From positions 32,001-96,000 of the forward strand of contig CAJBEZ010000064.1 of assembly GCA_903952205.1 (NCBI GenBank): 64,000 bases of DNA, in the 5' to 3' direction. Made by a program: the position numbers and the translations under genes. This stretch comes from an uncultured Desulfomonile sp. Lineage in GTDB: Bacteria > Desulfobacterota > Desulfomonilia > Desulfomonilales > Desulfomonilaceae. Positions 33,521 to 43,319 of the stretch are shown in pieces. Every line of letters starts with the position of its first letter. Position 1 is the first letter of the stretch. The notes beneath the pieces are model-generated. The model ran no database searches and was not told the DNA's origin. It was given only the letters and a program-made list of their open reading frames with translations.

Positions 33521-34843
33521 TCAAAAGATGTTCAAAACTAATCCGGATGAAATTTTAGGATAAAAATAGGTGGATTTGTGAGGCATTTTCTGTCCCAGTT
33601 CAGCGGCCCTCCTCATTTGATCGACCCGGGTAGGATTTAGGATAAAACTAACCCTAACTTCACCTGTTACTGCCTTCTCTATGGCATCTGGAATGGATGG
33701 AGTGTAACGCATGTGGGTCTCAGAATTCTCCTCGTCAAGCCCAAACCCGTGACCAAGAACCAATTCCCTCAGTATAGTAACGTCTAGTTTAATCAATGCT
33801 TCCGACATGTTCTGGTTCACCTTCGAAATGGCGGTTTGCAGATGTTTCAGCCCAAGTAGGTAAAATTTCTTCTCTCCATTGATTACCATTCCGAAATACC
33901 CTCCAAGTTCAGCATATTGGCGCAACTCCGAGGAGATTTGTCGAGATATGGATTCTAAGTCTCTACCGTTAAAATCAAACTCCTGAACTATAAAATTGTC
34001 GTTCAACCTACTTAGAGATGCTTTTTGATCTAGATTCTTTATGTCTTTCAACATCCTATGAGCAGGCAATATGACTAGACCGGGATGCGACATAGAGGTG
34101 AGAAACATCATCACGTATTTGTGAGATTGATCAACGCTGAAAGGATTCTGATTCTCTATTTCTCTTCTGTAAGCCAAAGCTGTTTCATATCTATGGTGAC
34201 CATCCGCTATGAGAAAACTCTTGTCTTTAAGAAAACTCACGATTTTCTGAACACTGTCTTCTTCACAGACGCTCCATGTTCGATGGGTTGTGCCGTTTGA
34301 GTCCACGGCTTCCTGGTCGGGTTTAGATTCCATGAAAGGCGCAGATAGCCCGCACATGACATCTTCAGGATCGTCAAACATAGCCTGTATGGGTGTAAAA
34401 TTGGCTCTACACGCGCGGATCAGTTCGAGTTGGTCTTTTTTAGGGCCTGAGTAAGTCTTCTCATGAGGAAGAACTTTATTCACCCCATAATCTTCAACCT
34501 TCACTAAACCGATCAGACCATCCAAGCGTTTCCTTGCGCCCTGCGGTTCTTCAAAATCCATCTGATAAATGGCAAAACACGGTTTCCCTTTCCTGACAAG
34601 TGTTTTGTCAAGTATCCATTTATTTAGTGTAACCGCCGCTCTTGTATACCGGTTGTCTGACGTAGTGTCGTTGTCATGTTGCTTGCCTAGAACGAGCCTG
34701 ATGATGTTGTATGGATGTAGGTTGTAAAAGAATTCCTGATCTTTTGGAGATATGACATCATAGGGTGGTGTTATAAGGCTGCTCAAGACATCTGAATAGT
34801 CAGGACTATAATTAACCATCTCAAACGGTTTTATTTCAGCCAT
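33521..34843 (-). CDS. DUF1015-family protein of unknown function
   Basis: A 440-residue protein from the ATG at 34843 (GAGG 10 bases upstream). The DUF1015 signatures are present: IKPF at the N-terminus, LITPPYDVISPKDQEFFYNLHPYNIIRLVLGK, then LPHEKTYSGPKKDQLELIRAC, and IADGHHRYETALAYR with paired histidines near residue 215. The DGHHRYETA block resembles the catalytic core of ParB/Srx-fold kinases such as free-serine kinase, so a small-molecule kinase activity is possible, but this is inference. It appears to be the first gene of the threonine operon, which makes an amino-acid-related substrate attractive. Confidence 0.8.
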   Translation of the reverse strand: MAEIKPFEMVNYSPDYSDVLSSLITPPYDVISPKDQEFFYNLHPYNIIRLVLGKQHDNDTTSDNRYTRAAVTLNKWILDKTLVRKGKPCFAIYQMDFEEPQGARKRLDGLIGLVKVEDYGVNKVLPHEKTYSGPKKDQLELIRACRANFTPIQAMFDDPEDVMCGLSAPFMESKPDQEAVDSNGTTHRTWSVCEEDSVQKIVSFLKDKSFLIADGHHRYETALAYRREIENQNPFSVDQSHKYVMMFLTSMSHPGLVILPAHRMLKDIKNLDQKASLSRLNDNFIVQEFDFNGRDLESISRQISSELRQYAELGGYFGMVINGEKKFYLLGLKHLQTAISKVNQNMSEALIKLDVTILRELVLGHGFGLDEENSETHMRYTPSIPDAIEKAVTGEVRVSFILNPTRVDQMRRAAELGQKMPHKSTYFYPKISSGLVLNIF

Positions 34844-34986
34844 TAAAATGTCCTCAATCAAATACTCTACGCTTCAAAAAAGTTCTTTTCCCTTTTTCAT
34901 TACTCTAGGAGAAGTAATTGGGAAATCCTCCTAAAAAGTATCTTTTTAAAATAACACATGATTGTAACCAAGATCAAATTTGATTT

Positions 34987-35031
34987 CTTCAAAAACAGAA
35001 AGGGGGCCTTTCTGTTGGAAAAGCCCCCTTC
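34987..35031 (-). terminator. Terminator of grpE-dnaK
   Basis: GAAGGGGGC and GCCCCCTTTC (35031-34998 on the minus strand) form a strong GC-rich stem, followed by TGTTTTTG. It begins 24 bases after the dnaK stop. Confidence 0.75.
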
Positions 35032-35054
35032 AGACCTGGATTATAATCAGTTTG

Positions 35055-36995
35055 TTACTTCTTGCCGTCTTTGACTTCCTCAAAATCGGCGTCAACAACA
35101 TCGTCATCCTGTTTGGCGCCCGAATGCGACTGTCCACTGGATTGGTCGAATCCATGACCGGCGTCAGCGCCGGGTCCAGCCGATGTCGAAGCCTGTTGAT
35201 ACATGGCTTCGGCAAGCTTATGAGACGCCTGCTGGAGTTCTTCCACGGCTGATTTTATTGTTTGGGCGTCAGATCCTTCCATAGCTGTTTTTGTCTTGGA
35301 AATAGCTCCTTCTATAGCGGTCTTGACTGAAGAATCCACTTTATCCCCATATTCTTTAAGGGATTTTTCAGTCATATAGATCGTAGAATCCGCCTGATTT
35401 CTGACATCTATCAACTCTCGTTTGGTTTTGTCTTCCTCAGCGTGAGCCTCAGCGTCTTTGACCATGCGCTGAATCTCTTCTTCCGTCATACCGCTTGACG
35501 CAGTGATCTTGATGGACTGCTCTTTCCCTGTGCCAAGATCCTTTGCAGAGACATGTACAATACCATTAGCGTCAATATCGAAAGTGACCTCTACTTGAGG
35601 TAAACCTCGAGGCGCTGGTGGAATCCCTACCAACTCAAAACGTCCGAGTGTTTTGTTGTTGGCCGCCATTTCTCGTTCACCCTGCAGTACGTGAATCGAG
35701 ACTGAGGGCTGGTTGTCAGACGCTGTTGAAAAGATTTGACTTTTTCTTGTAGGAATAGTCGTATTTTTTTCGATAAGTCTGGTAAAAACCCCTCCCAATG
35801 TTTCAATTCCCAGAGAAAGCGGGGTTACATCCAACAAAAGGACATCCTTAACGTCCCCTTTGAGGACTGCGCCCTGAATTGCAGCTCCTATGGCAACAAC
35901 TTCGTCCGGGTTGACTCCACGGTGAGGTTCTTTGTTGAACAGTTCCTTTACTCTAGCCTGCACTGCAGGCATTCGGGTCATCCCGCCAACCAGGATAACC
36001 TCATTAATTTGATCAGCGGAAAGTCCGGCGTCTTTCATGGCCATCCTGCAGGGGCCGACTGTTCTTTCAATCAAGTCCTGTACTAGAATTTCCAGCTTTG
36101 CTCTTGTAAGCTTCATTGTGAAATGTTTCGGTCCAGACGCGTCAGCAGTTATAAATGGCAGATTAATGTCTGTTTCCATTGATGAGCTTAACTCGATCTT
36201 GGCTTTTTCAGCCGCTTCTTTAAGTCTTTGAAGAGCCATTTTGTCTTTACGAAGATCGATGCCTTGGTCCTTCTTAAATTCGTCAGCGAGAAAATCCATG
36301 ACTCTTTGGTCAAAGTCTTCGCCTCCCAGATGGGTATCTCCATTGGTGGACTTGACCTCAAAAACGCCATCTCCAATTTCAAGAATTGAGATATCAAAGG
36401 TACCTCCTCCCAAATCAAAGACCGCAACCTTTTCCTCTTTTTTCTTATCCAGGCCATAGGCCAGAGACGCAGCAGTGGGTTCGTTGATAATTCTAAGGAC
36501 ATTCAGTCCGGCTATGCGACCCGCATCCTTGGTAGCCTGCCTTTGGGAATCATTGAAATAAGCAGGGACGGTTACCACGGCATCCTGTACTTCTTCGCCC
36601 AGATAGTCCTCCGCTGTTTTTTTCATTTTCTGAAGAATCATGGCGGAAATCTCTGCGGGACTATATTCTTTCCCCTTGACCTCTATATACGCGTCTCCAG
36701 TTTTGCTACGAATTATTTTGTAAGAACAAACTTTTATGTCATCCTGAACTTCTTTTGACTCGTACTTCCGACCAATAAGTCTCTTGATCGCGAAAAGAGT
36801 GTTTTCAGGATTGGTTATCGCTTGACGTTTCGCGACCTGCCCAACCAGGCGTTCTCCCGAGTCTGTAAACGCCACCATGGAAGGTGTTGTTCGCCCACCT
36901 TCCGAATTAGCTATCACTACTGGATCTCCACCTTCCATAATGGCAACACATGAATTCGTGGTTCCCAAATCTATTCCAATAACTTTTCCCGCCAT
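35055..36995 (-). CDS. dnaK: Chaperone DnaK (Hsp70)
   Basis: A 646-residue Hsp70 with all standard blocks: [13 protein letters not shown], the [13 protein letters not shown] and [13 protein letters not shown] phosphate motifs of the ATPase domain, the [18 protein letters not shown] linker, the peptide-binding beta domain and an acidic C-terminal tail ending in [10 protein letters not shown]. It refolds proteins with GrpE and DnaJ. AGGAGG precedes the ATG. GrpE is encoded 60 bases upstream; dnaJ is not next to it. Confidence 0.97.
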   Translation of the reverse strand: MAGKVIGIDLGTTNSCVAIMEGGDPVVIANSEGGRTTPSMVAFTDSGERLVGQVAKRQAITNPENTLFAIKRLIGRKYESKEVQDDIKVCSYKIIRSKTGDAYIEVKGKEYSPAEISAMILQKMKKTAEDYLGEEVQDAVVTVPAYFNDSQRQATKDAGRIAGLNVLRIINEPTAASLAYGLDKKKEEKVAVFDLGGGTFDISILEIGDGVFEVKSTNGDTHLGGEDFDQRVMDFLADEFKKDQGIDLRKDKMALQRLKEAAEKAKIELSSSMETDINLPFITADASGPKHFTMKLTRAKLEILVQDLIERTVGPCRMAMKDAGLSADQINEVILVGGMTRMPAVQARVKELFNKEPHRGVNPDEVVAIGAAIQGAVLKGDVKDVLLLDVTPLSLGIETLGGVFTRLIEKNTTIPTRKSQIFSTASDNQPSVSIHVLQGEREMAANNKTLGRFELVGIPPAPRGLPQVEVTFDIDANGIVHVSAKDLGTGKEQSIKITASSGMTEEEIQRMVKDAEAHAEEDKTKRELIDVRNQADSTIYMTEKSLKEYGDKVDSSVKTAIEGAISKTKTAMEGSDAQTIKSAVEELQQASHKLAEAMYQQASTSAGPGADAGHGFDQSSGQSHSGAKQDDDVVDADFEEVKDGKK

Positions 36996-37054
36996 TTTAG
37001 CCTCCTAGCCGTTTCGAATATTTCGGATTATTTAGACTTTCTTCAAAACTTATT

Positions 37055-37660
37055 TTATTTACCAGCCGTGAAAACAATGACTTTCGCCGGTCTAAGCATT
37101 CGATCTTTGTACATGTAGCCCTTCTCCAACTCTCTTGAAACTGTATTGGGCTCTTGTTTTTGATGCGGTTCCTGGGCGATAGCCTCATGAAATTGCGGAT
37201 CAAATTTTTTACCAAGTGATTCAATCTCCGTAACTTCATATTTCTTAAGAACTTCTTTAAACATTTCAATTACCATCGCGACGCCTTTAGCAACAGGATC
37301 GCTCTCATGTTTTTGACCTGCGTGGGCAAGCGCCCTTTCTAGGTTATCCAAAATTGGTAAAAGTTCTCTCAACAAATCTTCTTCTTTGTACTTGAGGAGC
37401 TTGGACCTTTCCTGTGTTGAACGTTTCTTGAAATTTTCAAGGTCGGCGACCGCTCGTAACCATCTGTCACGATTTTCTTCCACTTCTTTCAAGGCTTTTT
37501 CGATAGAGTTTTCAACTGATTCTTCAAATTTAGCCTGCTGAGAGGATTCATCTCCTTTCACAGGAACTAGTTCAGTCGGCTCATGCCTTTGAACTTGACC
37601 GGCGCTTTCCGTCGCGTTAACCATTTTACCTTCTGGACTTTCGGTCATAACCACTTTCAT
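37055..37660 (-). CDS. grpE: Nucleotide exchange factor GrpE
   Basis: About 201 residues. The first 50 are acidic and variable, followed by a long coiled-coil helix (ALKEVEENRDRWLRAVADLENFKKR) and the C-terminal beta domain with PQFHEAIAQ and KGYMYKDRMLRPAKVIV. It releases ADP from DnaK. The ATG at 37660 directly follows GGAG with no spacing, so the second ATG at 37648 may be the real start. The usual hrcA repressor gene does not precede it; a 10-bp inverted repeat lies 230 bases upstream. Confidence 0.94.
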   Translation of the reverse strand: MKVVMTESPEGKMVNATESAGQVQRHEPTELVPVKGDESSQQAKFEESVENSIEKALKEVEENRDRWLRAVADLENFKKRSTQERSKLLKYKEEDLLRELLPILDNLERALAHAGQKHESDPVAKGVAMVIEMFKEVLKKYEVTEIESLGKKFDPQFHEAIAQEPHQKQEPNTVSRELEKGYMYKDRMLRPAKVIVFTAGK

Positions 37661-37996
37661 CTCCAGTCAATCATTGTGATACGCATCTTGTTTCGCTTGC
37701 CAAGATTGTCCAGCCCATGAAAGCTGACATTTTATCAAGAATTGTAAATAGATTTGATTTGTTCGCTCTCCCCAAAACACATTTTGAATCTGTATTTTGG
37801 ATTTGGCCAAGCAATCTGGATGGAAACAAGTAATACCAGAATTACGAGTCCTTGTGATGTATTCATTTGGGCGCCTATGTGGTATTTGTCAAGTGTTACA
37901 ATAGGAAAACACTTGACCAGTCCAGATTGGCTACCAGGAACGGCCCTGAAATAACGACTAAACTTCAGCCAAACAAAGACATAGCTTTAAATTGCT
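37661..37996. other. Intergenic region upstream of grpE
   Basis: This 336-base stretch lies between the nicotinate phosphoribosyltransferase gene and grpE. It contains the inverted repeat at 37888-37917. No CIRCE element (TTAGCACTC-N9-GAGTGCTAA) and no clear heat-shock sigma promoter is visible; a CTTGATA-like box near 37735 is too weak to call. No gene is supported. Confidence 0.45.
37888..37917. promoter_or_regulatory. Inverted repeat, possible operator upstream of grpE-dnaK
   Basis: GTCAAGTGTT (37888-37897), ten bases, AACACTTGAC (37908-37917): a perfect 10-bp inverted repeat. Its geometry is like CIRCE but the sequence is different. On the minus strand the end reads CTTGACA and could overlap a -35 box reading toward grpE. 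There is no T-run after it in either direction, so it is not a terminator. Confidence 0.5.
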
Positions 37997-39520
37997 TCAA
38001 TAACGCCTATTTTCAGGTTTCAGCTTGTTTTGATGAAAGGACAACAGATTCTTCTTAACACGATAAAGCTTCTCGGAAAGAGAAACCTTATAGATGTGAG
38101 GATTGGAAAATCTCTTTAACTCTGGCTCGAGTTCGTCCAGTTGTTGAAAAACGTGGTTTCTAACATTTGCCGGAGGTGGACAATCATAAACTTGCTCGCC
38201 CTTAAGAAAAACCGGAACCATTAATTCTACGGTTTCAAATGGAGGCTTGTACAACTTTTTCATGTAATCATACATTGGATGGTGCGCCTTGACTGATTTC
38301 GCATGTGGGATGGGCTCATCAATTTGCGCAATCAAATCACCTATCATGCGATTACCCCCGTTGTAGAAACGAAAGATTTTTTTTACACCTGGATTAGTAA
38401 TCTTATTTGGATTGTGAGATATCTTGATTCGCGGAACCATACCCCCATCTCCATGATCCACTGCCATAAGCTTGTAAACTATTCCCAACGCAGGCGTTTG
38501 GTATGAAGTCATTAGTCTGGTTCCAACACACCATATATCGATTTGGGCTCCTTGTTGTTGAAGGCTTTCAATTAACCATTCGTCCAAATCACTACTGGCA
38601 AGTATTTTGGTGTCATGGAAACCCGCTTCATTCAACATTTCCCGAGCAGTTTTGGAATAATATGCCAAGTCACCACTATCAATTCTTATTCCAATTAAAT
38701 GTTTGCCTCGGAGTTTAAGTTCCCGACCCACCTGAATGGCGTTTCTGACTCCTTGTATCGTATCGTAAGTGTCAACCAGCAAGACACTATGATTTGGAAA
38801 AACTTCGCAAAATCCTCTAAATGAATCTATTTCATTCTCGAAACTTTCGACCCAACTGTGAGCATGTGTACCTTTTACAGGAATACCGAAAGCCTTACCC
38901 GCCTTGACATTTGAGGTTCCTGCGCATCCCCCTATATAAGCTGCTCTGGCCCCATAAAACGCAGCTTGAGTTCCATGAGCTCTCCTGGTTCCAAAATCTA
39001 TCACCGGCGCACCTTTTGCCGCTATACAAAGTCTCGCCGCTTTGGTCGCAATAAGGGTTTGATGTCCCACTAGCGCCAACAAAGTCGTTTCCAGAATTTG
39101 CGATTGAGAGATAGGGCCTGTGATTCTTATCAACGGTTCATTGGGGAACACAATCGTGCCTTCTGGAACCGCCCATACATCACCTGTAAAACGAATACCC
39201 GACCCTAAAGCTTCCAGGGCTTCTCTTGAAAATACGCCTGTTCCTGACAGATACTCCAGATCATCGGGAAAAATCTCCAGATTGTTTATGTAGTTAATCA
39301 CACTTTCCAGGCCTGCAAAGACGCAAAATCCACCATTATCTGGATTCTGCCGATAATAGACATCAAAGCAGGCCATCCTGTCGCCGCGTCCCAGAAGCCG
39401 GTATCCGGCCGACATGGTGAATTCATACAAATCAGTGTCAAGGGTCAGATTCTGTCTCTGAAGACAGTCTAGTAAAGCTTGACCGCCAGTATTGGCAACA
39501 TCTGTTGACTGGTCATCCAT
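37997..39520 (-). CDS. pncB: Nicotinate phosphoribosyltransferase
   Basis: About 507 residues of the long NAPRTase family. TLDTDLYEFTMSAGY near the N-terminus, the DFGTRRAHG block around residue 195, and the HSWVESFENEIDSF catalytic His region are visible, together with LLVDTYDTIQG and GIRIDSGDLAYYSK. It converts nicotinic acid and PRPP into nicotinate mononucleotide for NAD salvage. The start is uncertain: the ATG at 39520 is preferred; a TTG at 39568 is open but has no ribosome site. Confidence 0.92.
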   Translation of the reverse strand: MDDQSTDVANTGGQALLDCLQRQNLTLDTDLYEFTMSAGYRLLGRGDRMACFDVYYRQNPDNGGFCVFAGLESVINYINNLEIFPDDLEYLSGTGVFSREALEALGSGIRFTGDVWAVPEGTIVFPNEPLIRITGPISQSQILETTLLALVGHQTLIATKAARLCIAAKGAPVIDFGTRRAHGTQAAFYGARAAYIGGCAGTSNVKAGKAFGIPVKGTHAHSWVESFENEIDSFRGFCEVFPNHSVLLVDTYDTIQGVRNAIQVGRELKLRGKHLIGIRIDSGDLAYYSKTAREMLNEAGFHDTKILASSDLDEWLIESLQQQGAQIDIWCVGTRLMTSYQTPALGIVYKLMAVDHGDGGMVPRIKISHNPNKITNPGVKKIFRFYNGGNRMIGDLIAQIDEPIPHAKSVKAHHPMYDYMKKLYKPPFETVELMVPVFLKGEQVYDCPPPANVRNHVFQQLDELEPELKRFSNPHIYKVSLSEKLYRVKKNLLSFHQNKLKPENRRY

Positions 39521-39584
39521 TATTTCTAAATCTTCTATTTTCTTGTTGGCGTTCAGTTCTCGAATCAAAAGCGCTATTGGTATT

Positions 39585-40640
39585 TCAATGCGTCCCCTGG
39601 CTAAAAAAAGCTTTCAAAGAATCTTTTAACACCTGTCGAGCAATTCCTTTTTCGGTTACAATAGCTGAAATAAGTTCGTTCGGAGTAACGTCGAAAGCGA
39701 TGTTTCTTGCGGACACCCCCTCTGGCGCTATTAAGGATCCGCCTATATGTGTAACTTCACTTGGATCACGTTCTTCAATAGGAATACGGTCTCCTGAATC
39801 CAGTTTCATGTCTATTGTCGATAATGGGGCCGCCACATAAAATGGAATTCTATGGTGATTTGACAAAACTGCTACAGAATATGTGCCTATTTTGTTCGCT
39901 GTGTCTCCATTGGCGGCTATCCTGTCGGCGCCTACTATTACTTTGTCAATTTCACCGGCTTGCATGATAGCTCCGGCGGCGTTGTCAGTAATCAAGGTTA
40001 CCGGAATTCCCAATTTCATCAATTCCCAAGCTGTAATTCTAGAACCCTGGTTGAGAGGTCTAGTTTCATCAGCATAGACTCGGACATTCTTACCACTTTC
40101 AAAAGCGGCCCGGATAACTCCCAACGCAGTTCCATATCCCGCCGTGGCGAGTCCACCCGCATTGCAATGCGTTAGCACAACGTCTCCGTCTTCAAGGAGT
40201 TCCTGTCCTCTCATGCCTATTTGTTCACAAAGAAGCCTGTCCTCGGATTCAATTAATATGGCCTCTTCAATAAGTCGTTGTTTAAGTTCATCAAGATTCA
40301 AATAAGCGTTTTCGTTAAAGACTTTTTTCATCCGATCTATCGCCCAGAATAGATTTACAGCGGTAGGACGAGTGGACCCTATCTCTAAACAGAGTTTGTC
40401 AAAATGACTCTTGATGTTCTGGTCACTCTCTTTTCGGGCATTCAGCATCCCTAGAGCTAAACCCATTGCGGCAGCGACTCCTATGGCTGGCGCTCCACGT
40501 ACCGAGAGTCTCTTTATAGCTTCACAGATTGATTTTACATCATAAATGTCAATGTATTTTTCTAATACAGGAAGCAAGGTTTGATCAAGAAGCCTGATGT
40601 GGTCGTTACACCATTGTATTGTTCTGTATGGGTCTTGCAC
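39585..40640 (-). CDS. mtnA: Methylthioribose-1-phosphate isomerase
   Basis: A 351-residue member of the eIF2B-like isomerase family, acting in methionine salvage. Visible blocks are IKRLSVRGAPAIGVAAAMGLAL near residue 45, LTHCNAGGLATAGYGTALGVI with the catalytic Cys near 160, ETRPLNQGSRITAWEL, and IVGADRIAANGDTANKIGTY with the catalytic Asp. GTG start with GAGG upstream. It is followed closely by the NAPRTase gene. No other mtn gene is nearby, so substrate range (for example 5-deoxyribose) is not settled by context. Confidence 0.92.
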   Translation of the reverse strand: MQDPYRTIQWCNDHIRLLDQTLLPVLEKYIDIYDVKSICEAIKRLSVRGAPAIGVAAAMGLALGMLNARKESDQNIKSHFDKLCLEIGSTRPTAVNLFWAIDRMKKVFNENAYLNLDELKQRLIEEAILIESEDRLLCEQIGMRGQELLEDGDVVLTHCNAGGLATAGYGTALGVIRAAFESGKNVRVYADETRPLNQGSRITAWELMKLGIPVTLITDNAAGAIMQAGEIDKVIVGADRIAANGDTANKIGTYSVAVLSNHHRIPFYVAAPLSTIDMKLDSGDRIPIEERDPSEVTHIGGSLIAPEGVSARNIAFDVTPNELISAIVTEKGIARQVLKDSLKAFFSQGTH

Positions 40641-40780
40641 CGCGTTCCTCCAATAAGTCGCCGTTCAGTAATCAACTTTCAGAAAATAAGAATACCACGC
40701 TGATAAAAGGAAGAAAAATTATTTACTTTTTTGCCACCAACGGCCAAAAGCTTTATGTAGCTATTTAGTCTTTAGTAATT

Positions 40781-40838
40781 AACATGTTATAATAATTTAA
40801 TGATATAATAGTTGCAATAAGAATTTAAACATGTTATA
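40781..40838. repeat. Two direct copies of an 11-base motif in a promoter region
   Basis: AACATGTTATA occurs at 40781-40791 and again at 40828-40838, 47 bases apart, just upstream of the small secreted-protein gene. The core ACATGT is itself palindromic. Spacing of about 4.5 helical turns could suit two bound regulator dimers. Confidence 0.45.
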
Positions 40839-40865
40839 GACCCATAAAAAACAAGAGGTGACAGA

Positions 40866-41213
40866 ATGAGCCTCAGATTCATAGCATTGTTAATTATGAC
40901 TTTTTTGGCGATCACTTTTTCCGGCAATCATTGTGTATATTCTGACAATACCATGGCGATGAATTCGTGTCAGGAGATTCTTAACAACGCCCGATCGTAC
41001 GAATCCAGGGCTACATGGCACAATCAGGTCGCCAAAGGCCTTATGCAGCAAATACAAAACCTATCCAGCATGCCGAAAAACCCCGGCACTATGCAGGCTA
41101 TCGAAAATCTGTTTCAGCAATATGATCAGAATCGCCAAATGGAGACCCAAATGAGGCAGCTTTTCCGTCAATATTCGGAACAGGCGCAACAATGCATGAA
41201 GTCCTTGAATTGA
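40866..41213 (+). CDS. Small secreted protein of unknown function
   Basis: A 115-residue protein with a signal peptide (core FIALLIMTFLAITFSG). The mature part is Gln-, Asn- and Met-rich and predicted helical (LMQQIQNLSSM, ENLFQQYDQNRQMETQMRQLFRQYSEQAQQC), with Cys residues at both ends of the mature helical region that could form a disulfide. AGAGGTGACAG precedes the ATG. No family recognised. It may be a periplasmic helical-bundle protein. Confidence 0.6.
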   Translation: MSLRFIALLIMTFLAITFSGNHCVYSDNTMAMNSCQEILNNARSYESRATWHNQVAKGLMQQIQNLSSMPKNPGTMQAIENLFQQYDQNRQMETQMRQLFRQYSEQAQQCMKSLN

Positions 41214-41484
41214 TGAATCCTTTTTTGAAGCGATACCGGTGAGCGCCTTAAATATCTGCAGATTTGAGGCGCAACTATTAAATTGGGGACTCTTCACAGA
41301 ACCTCTCGCACCATGTTTATTTCTTCACTTATTTCCAACCCTCAGAAAATGTTTTTGTTTTAATAACCTTATAAGTCAAAATATCCGTCGTAAAAACATT
41401 AACGAACGCTACTAATCTCTAATAGTTTAAAGGCCCTGAAGTCATGTTATGCGCGTTCAATAATCTTTAGGAGTCGAATAACCT

Positions 41485-42405
41485 ATGTTTGAACAGTGGA
41501 CTACTGTTGAAATTTTGGTACCAAACTACGCTGTTGACTCTGTCGCAAGTTTTCTTTCAGATAATGGATCCAGAGGGTGCCTTACTGAAGATATCGATAC
41601 AGACCTGGCTAAGATCACAGCATATTTTACAAATCTGGAATGGGAATTGTTAAAGAACAAGATTGTTGATTTTTTGAGAAACCTTAAGATTTTTTTTCCT
41701 GGAATATCGGAGCCGATACTCTCTACCAAGGGTCTCAAAAGCGAAAATTGGGCTGTGGCGTGGCAGGATAGGTTCAAGAGAATAAAAATTGGATCAAAAT
41801 TGATGATAGCTCCCCCTTGGGATATGCCTAAAAAGAGGTCTCAAAGATTACTGGTCGTCATAGAACCTGCGGAAGCTTTTGGCACTGGAACTCACGAAAC
41901 GACTCAAGGCTGTTTGGTTCTTCTGGAACAAGCCGTAGATAATATTGTCTCTGAAGAGAAACCCTTCTGTTTTCTTGATGTAGGTTGCGGCACGGGGGTT
42001 TTAGCTATGGCTGCGGTAAGACTGGGCGCAAACATAGTAAAAGCAATAGATGCCGATTTTGTAGCTGTGGAATCGGCGTTGAAAAATTTTGGATTGAATG
42101 GGCTGGAGGATTCCATCGCCATTGAAGTTTTGGATCTTGGTAAAGTTTCCGGTTCTTACGATTTAGTAGCGGCTAATTTGGATTTTATTACTCTAATGGG
42201 TAATGCGGAAAAACTTTCGGCGCTTTTCAAAAAATTTCTCATTGTGTCCGGAATTACAAAAGCTCAGTGGAAAAGTTTAGATGTCAATTTTGTCGAGATG
42301 GGATTGAAGTGTGTTCAGCAAATTCGGAAAAACGAATGGGCTTCAGGATTATTTGTTCATGATTCAACGATTGGGGCTAAGAAAAATTTAGCAGTCGTTT
42401 CATGA
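41485..42405 (+). CDS. prmA: Ribosomal protein L11 methyltransferase
   Basis: A 306-residue SAM methyltransferase. PEAFGTGTHETTQGCL-like block (PAEAFGTGTHETT) and the SAM motif LDVGCGTGVLAMAAVRLGA are both diagnostic of PrmA, and the NLDFITLM region corresponds to the NI-box of the family. It methylates lysines and the N-terminus of ribosomal protein L11. AGGAG lies 11 bases upstream. Its stop overlaps the miaA start by four bases (ATGA). Confidence 0.9.
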   Translation: MFEQWTTVEILVPNYAVDSVASFLSDNGSRGCLTEDIDTDLAKITAYFTNLEWELLKNKIVDFLRNLKIFFPGISEPILSTKGLKSENWAVAWQDRFKRIKIGSKLMIAPPWDMPKKRSQRLLVVIEPAEAFGTGTHETTQGCLVLLEQAVDNIVSEEKPFCFLDVGCGTGVLAMAAVRLGANIVKAIDADFVAVESALKNFGLNGLEDSIAIEVLDLGKVSGSYDLVAANLDFITLMGNAEKLSALFKKFLIVSGITKAQWKSLDVNFVEMGLKCVQQIRKNEWASGLFVHDSTIGAKKNLAVVS

Positions 42406-43319
42406 AACAAAAAGTAATAATAATAGCCGGCCCCACAGCCTCTGGAAAAACCGCCGTGGCTTTGGCGCTGGCGCGTAATCGTAAGGTGGCGATAGTATCA
42501 GCGGATTCAGTACAAATTTACAGGTTTATGGATATCGGATCGGCCAAACCTCATATTTCAGAGCGGGAAAACGTCCCGCATTTCATGATCGATATCAGGT
42601 TCCCGGATCAATATTTCTCAGCAGGTGATTTTGTGATAGAAGCTAGAAACGCTATCACAAAAATTGCGGAAAAATCAGTGGTTCCACTTGTAGTTGGCGG
42701 AACAGGTTTGTATATTAGATTGTTAAGAGGAGGTATAGCCAAACTTCCGAAGGCTGATCCGATTTTGAGAAGAAAGTTTAGGGATATTCAGGAAAAAGAA
42801 GGCATTGAATTTCTTTTTCACAGGCTGAAGGCGATTGATCCTTTGGCCGCTCAAAGTGTAGGCCCTCACAATTCTGTTCGAATCATCAGGGCGCTGGAAG
42901 TTTTTGAATTGTCAGGTAAGTCTATCACGAAATTCCATGAGGAACACGCTTTGAAGGACTGTCCCTACGAAATTCTTTATTTGGGAATCAACAGCGAACG
43001 TCAAAAGCTTTATCATTTGATAGACACTCGCGTGGATCACATGATGCACAACGGTTTACTTGATGAAGTGAGGGACTTATATCGAAGAGGTTATGACAGA
43101 AACCTCAAGTCTATGCAATCGATTGGATATCGTCACGCAGCAATGGTTCTCTCCGGGGAAACGGACCTCCAGGAAGCAACCTCCAGAATGAAAAAAGATA
43201 CTCGCAATTACGCCAAGAGGCAGTTGACATGGTTTAGGTCTGAGCCCGATGTAAGATGGTTTGATCCTCAGGAAATCTCGACTATCGGGGTTGAGGTTGA
43301 TAACTTTCTCGGACACTAA
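42402..43319 (+). CDS. miaA: tRNA dimethylallyltransferase
   Basis: A 305-residue MiaA with P-loop GPTASGKTA at residues 9-17, SADSVQIYRFMDIGSAKP, VVGGTGLYIRLLRGG and the C-terminal SIGYRHAAM and TRNYAKRQLTWFR blocks. It adds the isopentenyl group to A37 of tRNAs that read codons starting with U. It is coupled to prmA by a four-base overlap and is followed by hfq, the classic miaA-hfq pair. Confidence 0.95.
   Translation: MKQKVIIIAGPTASGKTAVALALARNRKVAIVSADSVQIYRFMDIGSAKPHISERENVPHFMIDIRFPDQYFSAGDFVIEARNAITKIAEKSVVPLVVGGTGLYIRLLRGGIAKLPKADPILRRKFRDIQEKEGIEFLFHRLKAIDPLAAQSVGPHNSVRIIRALEVFELSGKSITKFHEEHALKDCPYEILYLGINSERQKLYHLIDTRVDHMMHNGLLDEVRDLYRRGYDRNLKSMQSIGYRHAAMVLSGETDLQEATSRMKKDTRNYAKRQLTWFRSEPDVRWFDPQEISTIGVEVDNFLGH

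Noticed and set aside
37700-37760. Sigma-32 type heat-shock promoter before grpE
   Set aside because: A CTTGATA box is present but no CCCCAT-like -10 box lies at the right distance.
37888-37917. CIRCE element for HrcA
   Set aside because: The CIRCE half-site TTAGCACTC is not present; only the general geometry is similar, so I list it as an unknown operator.
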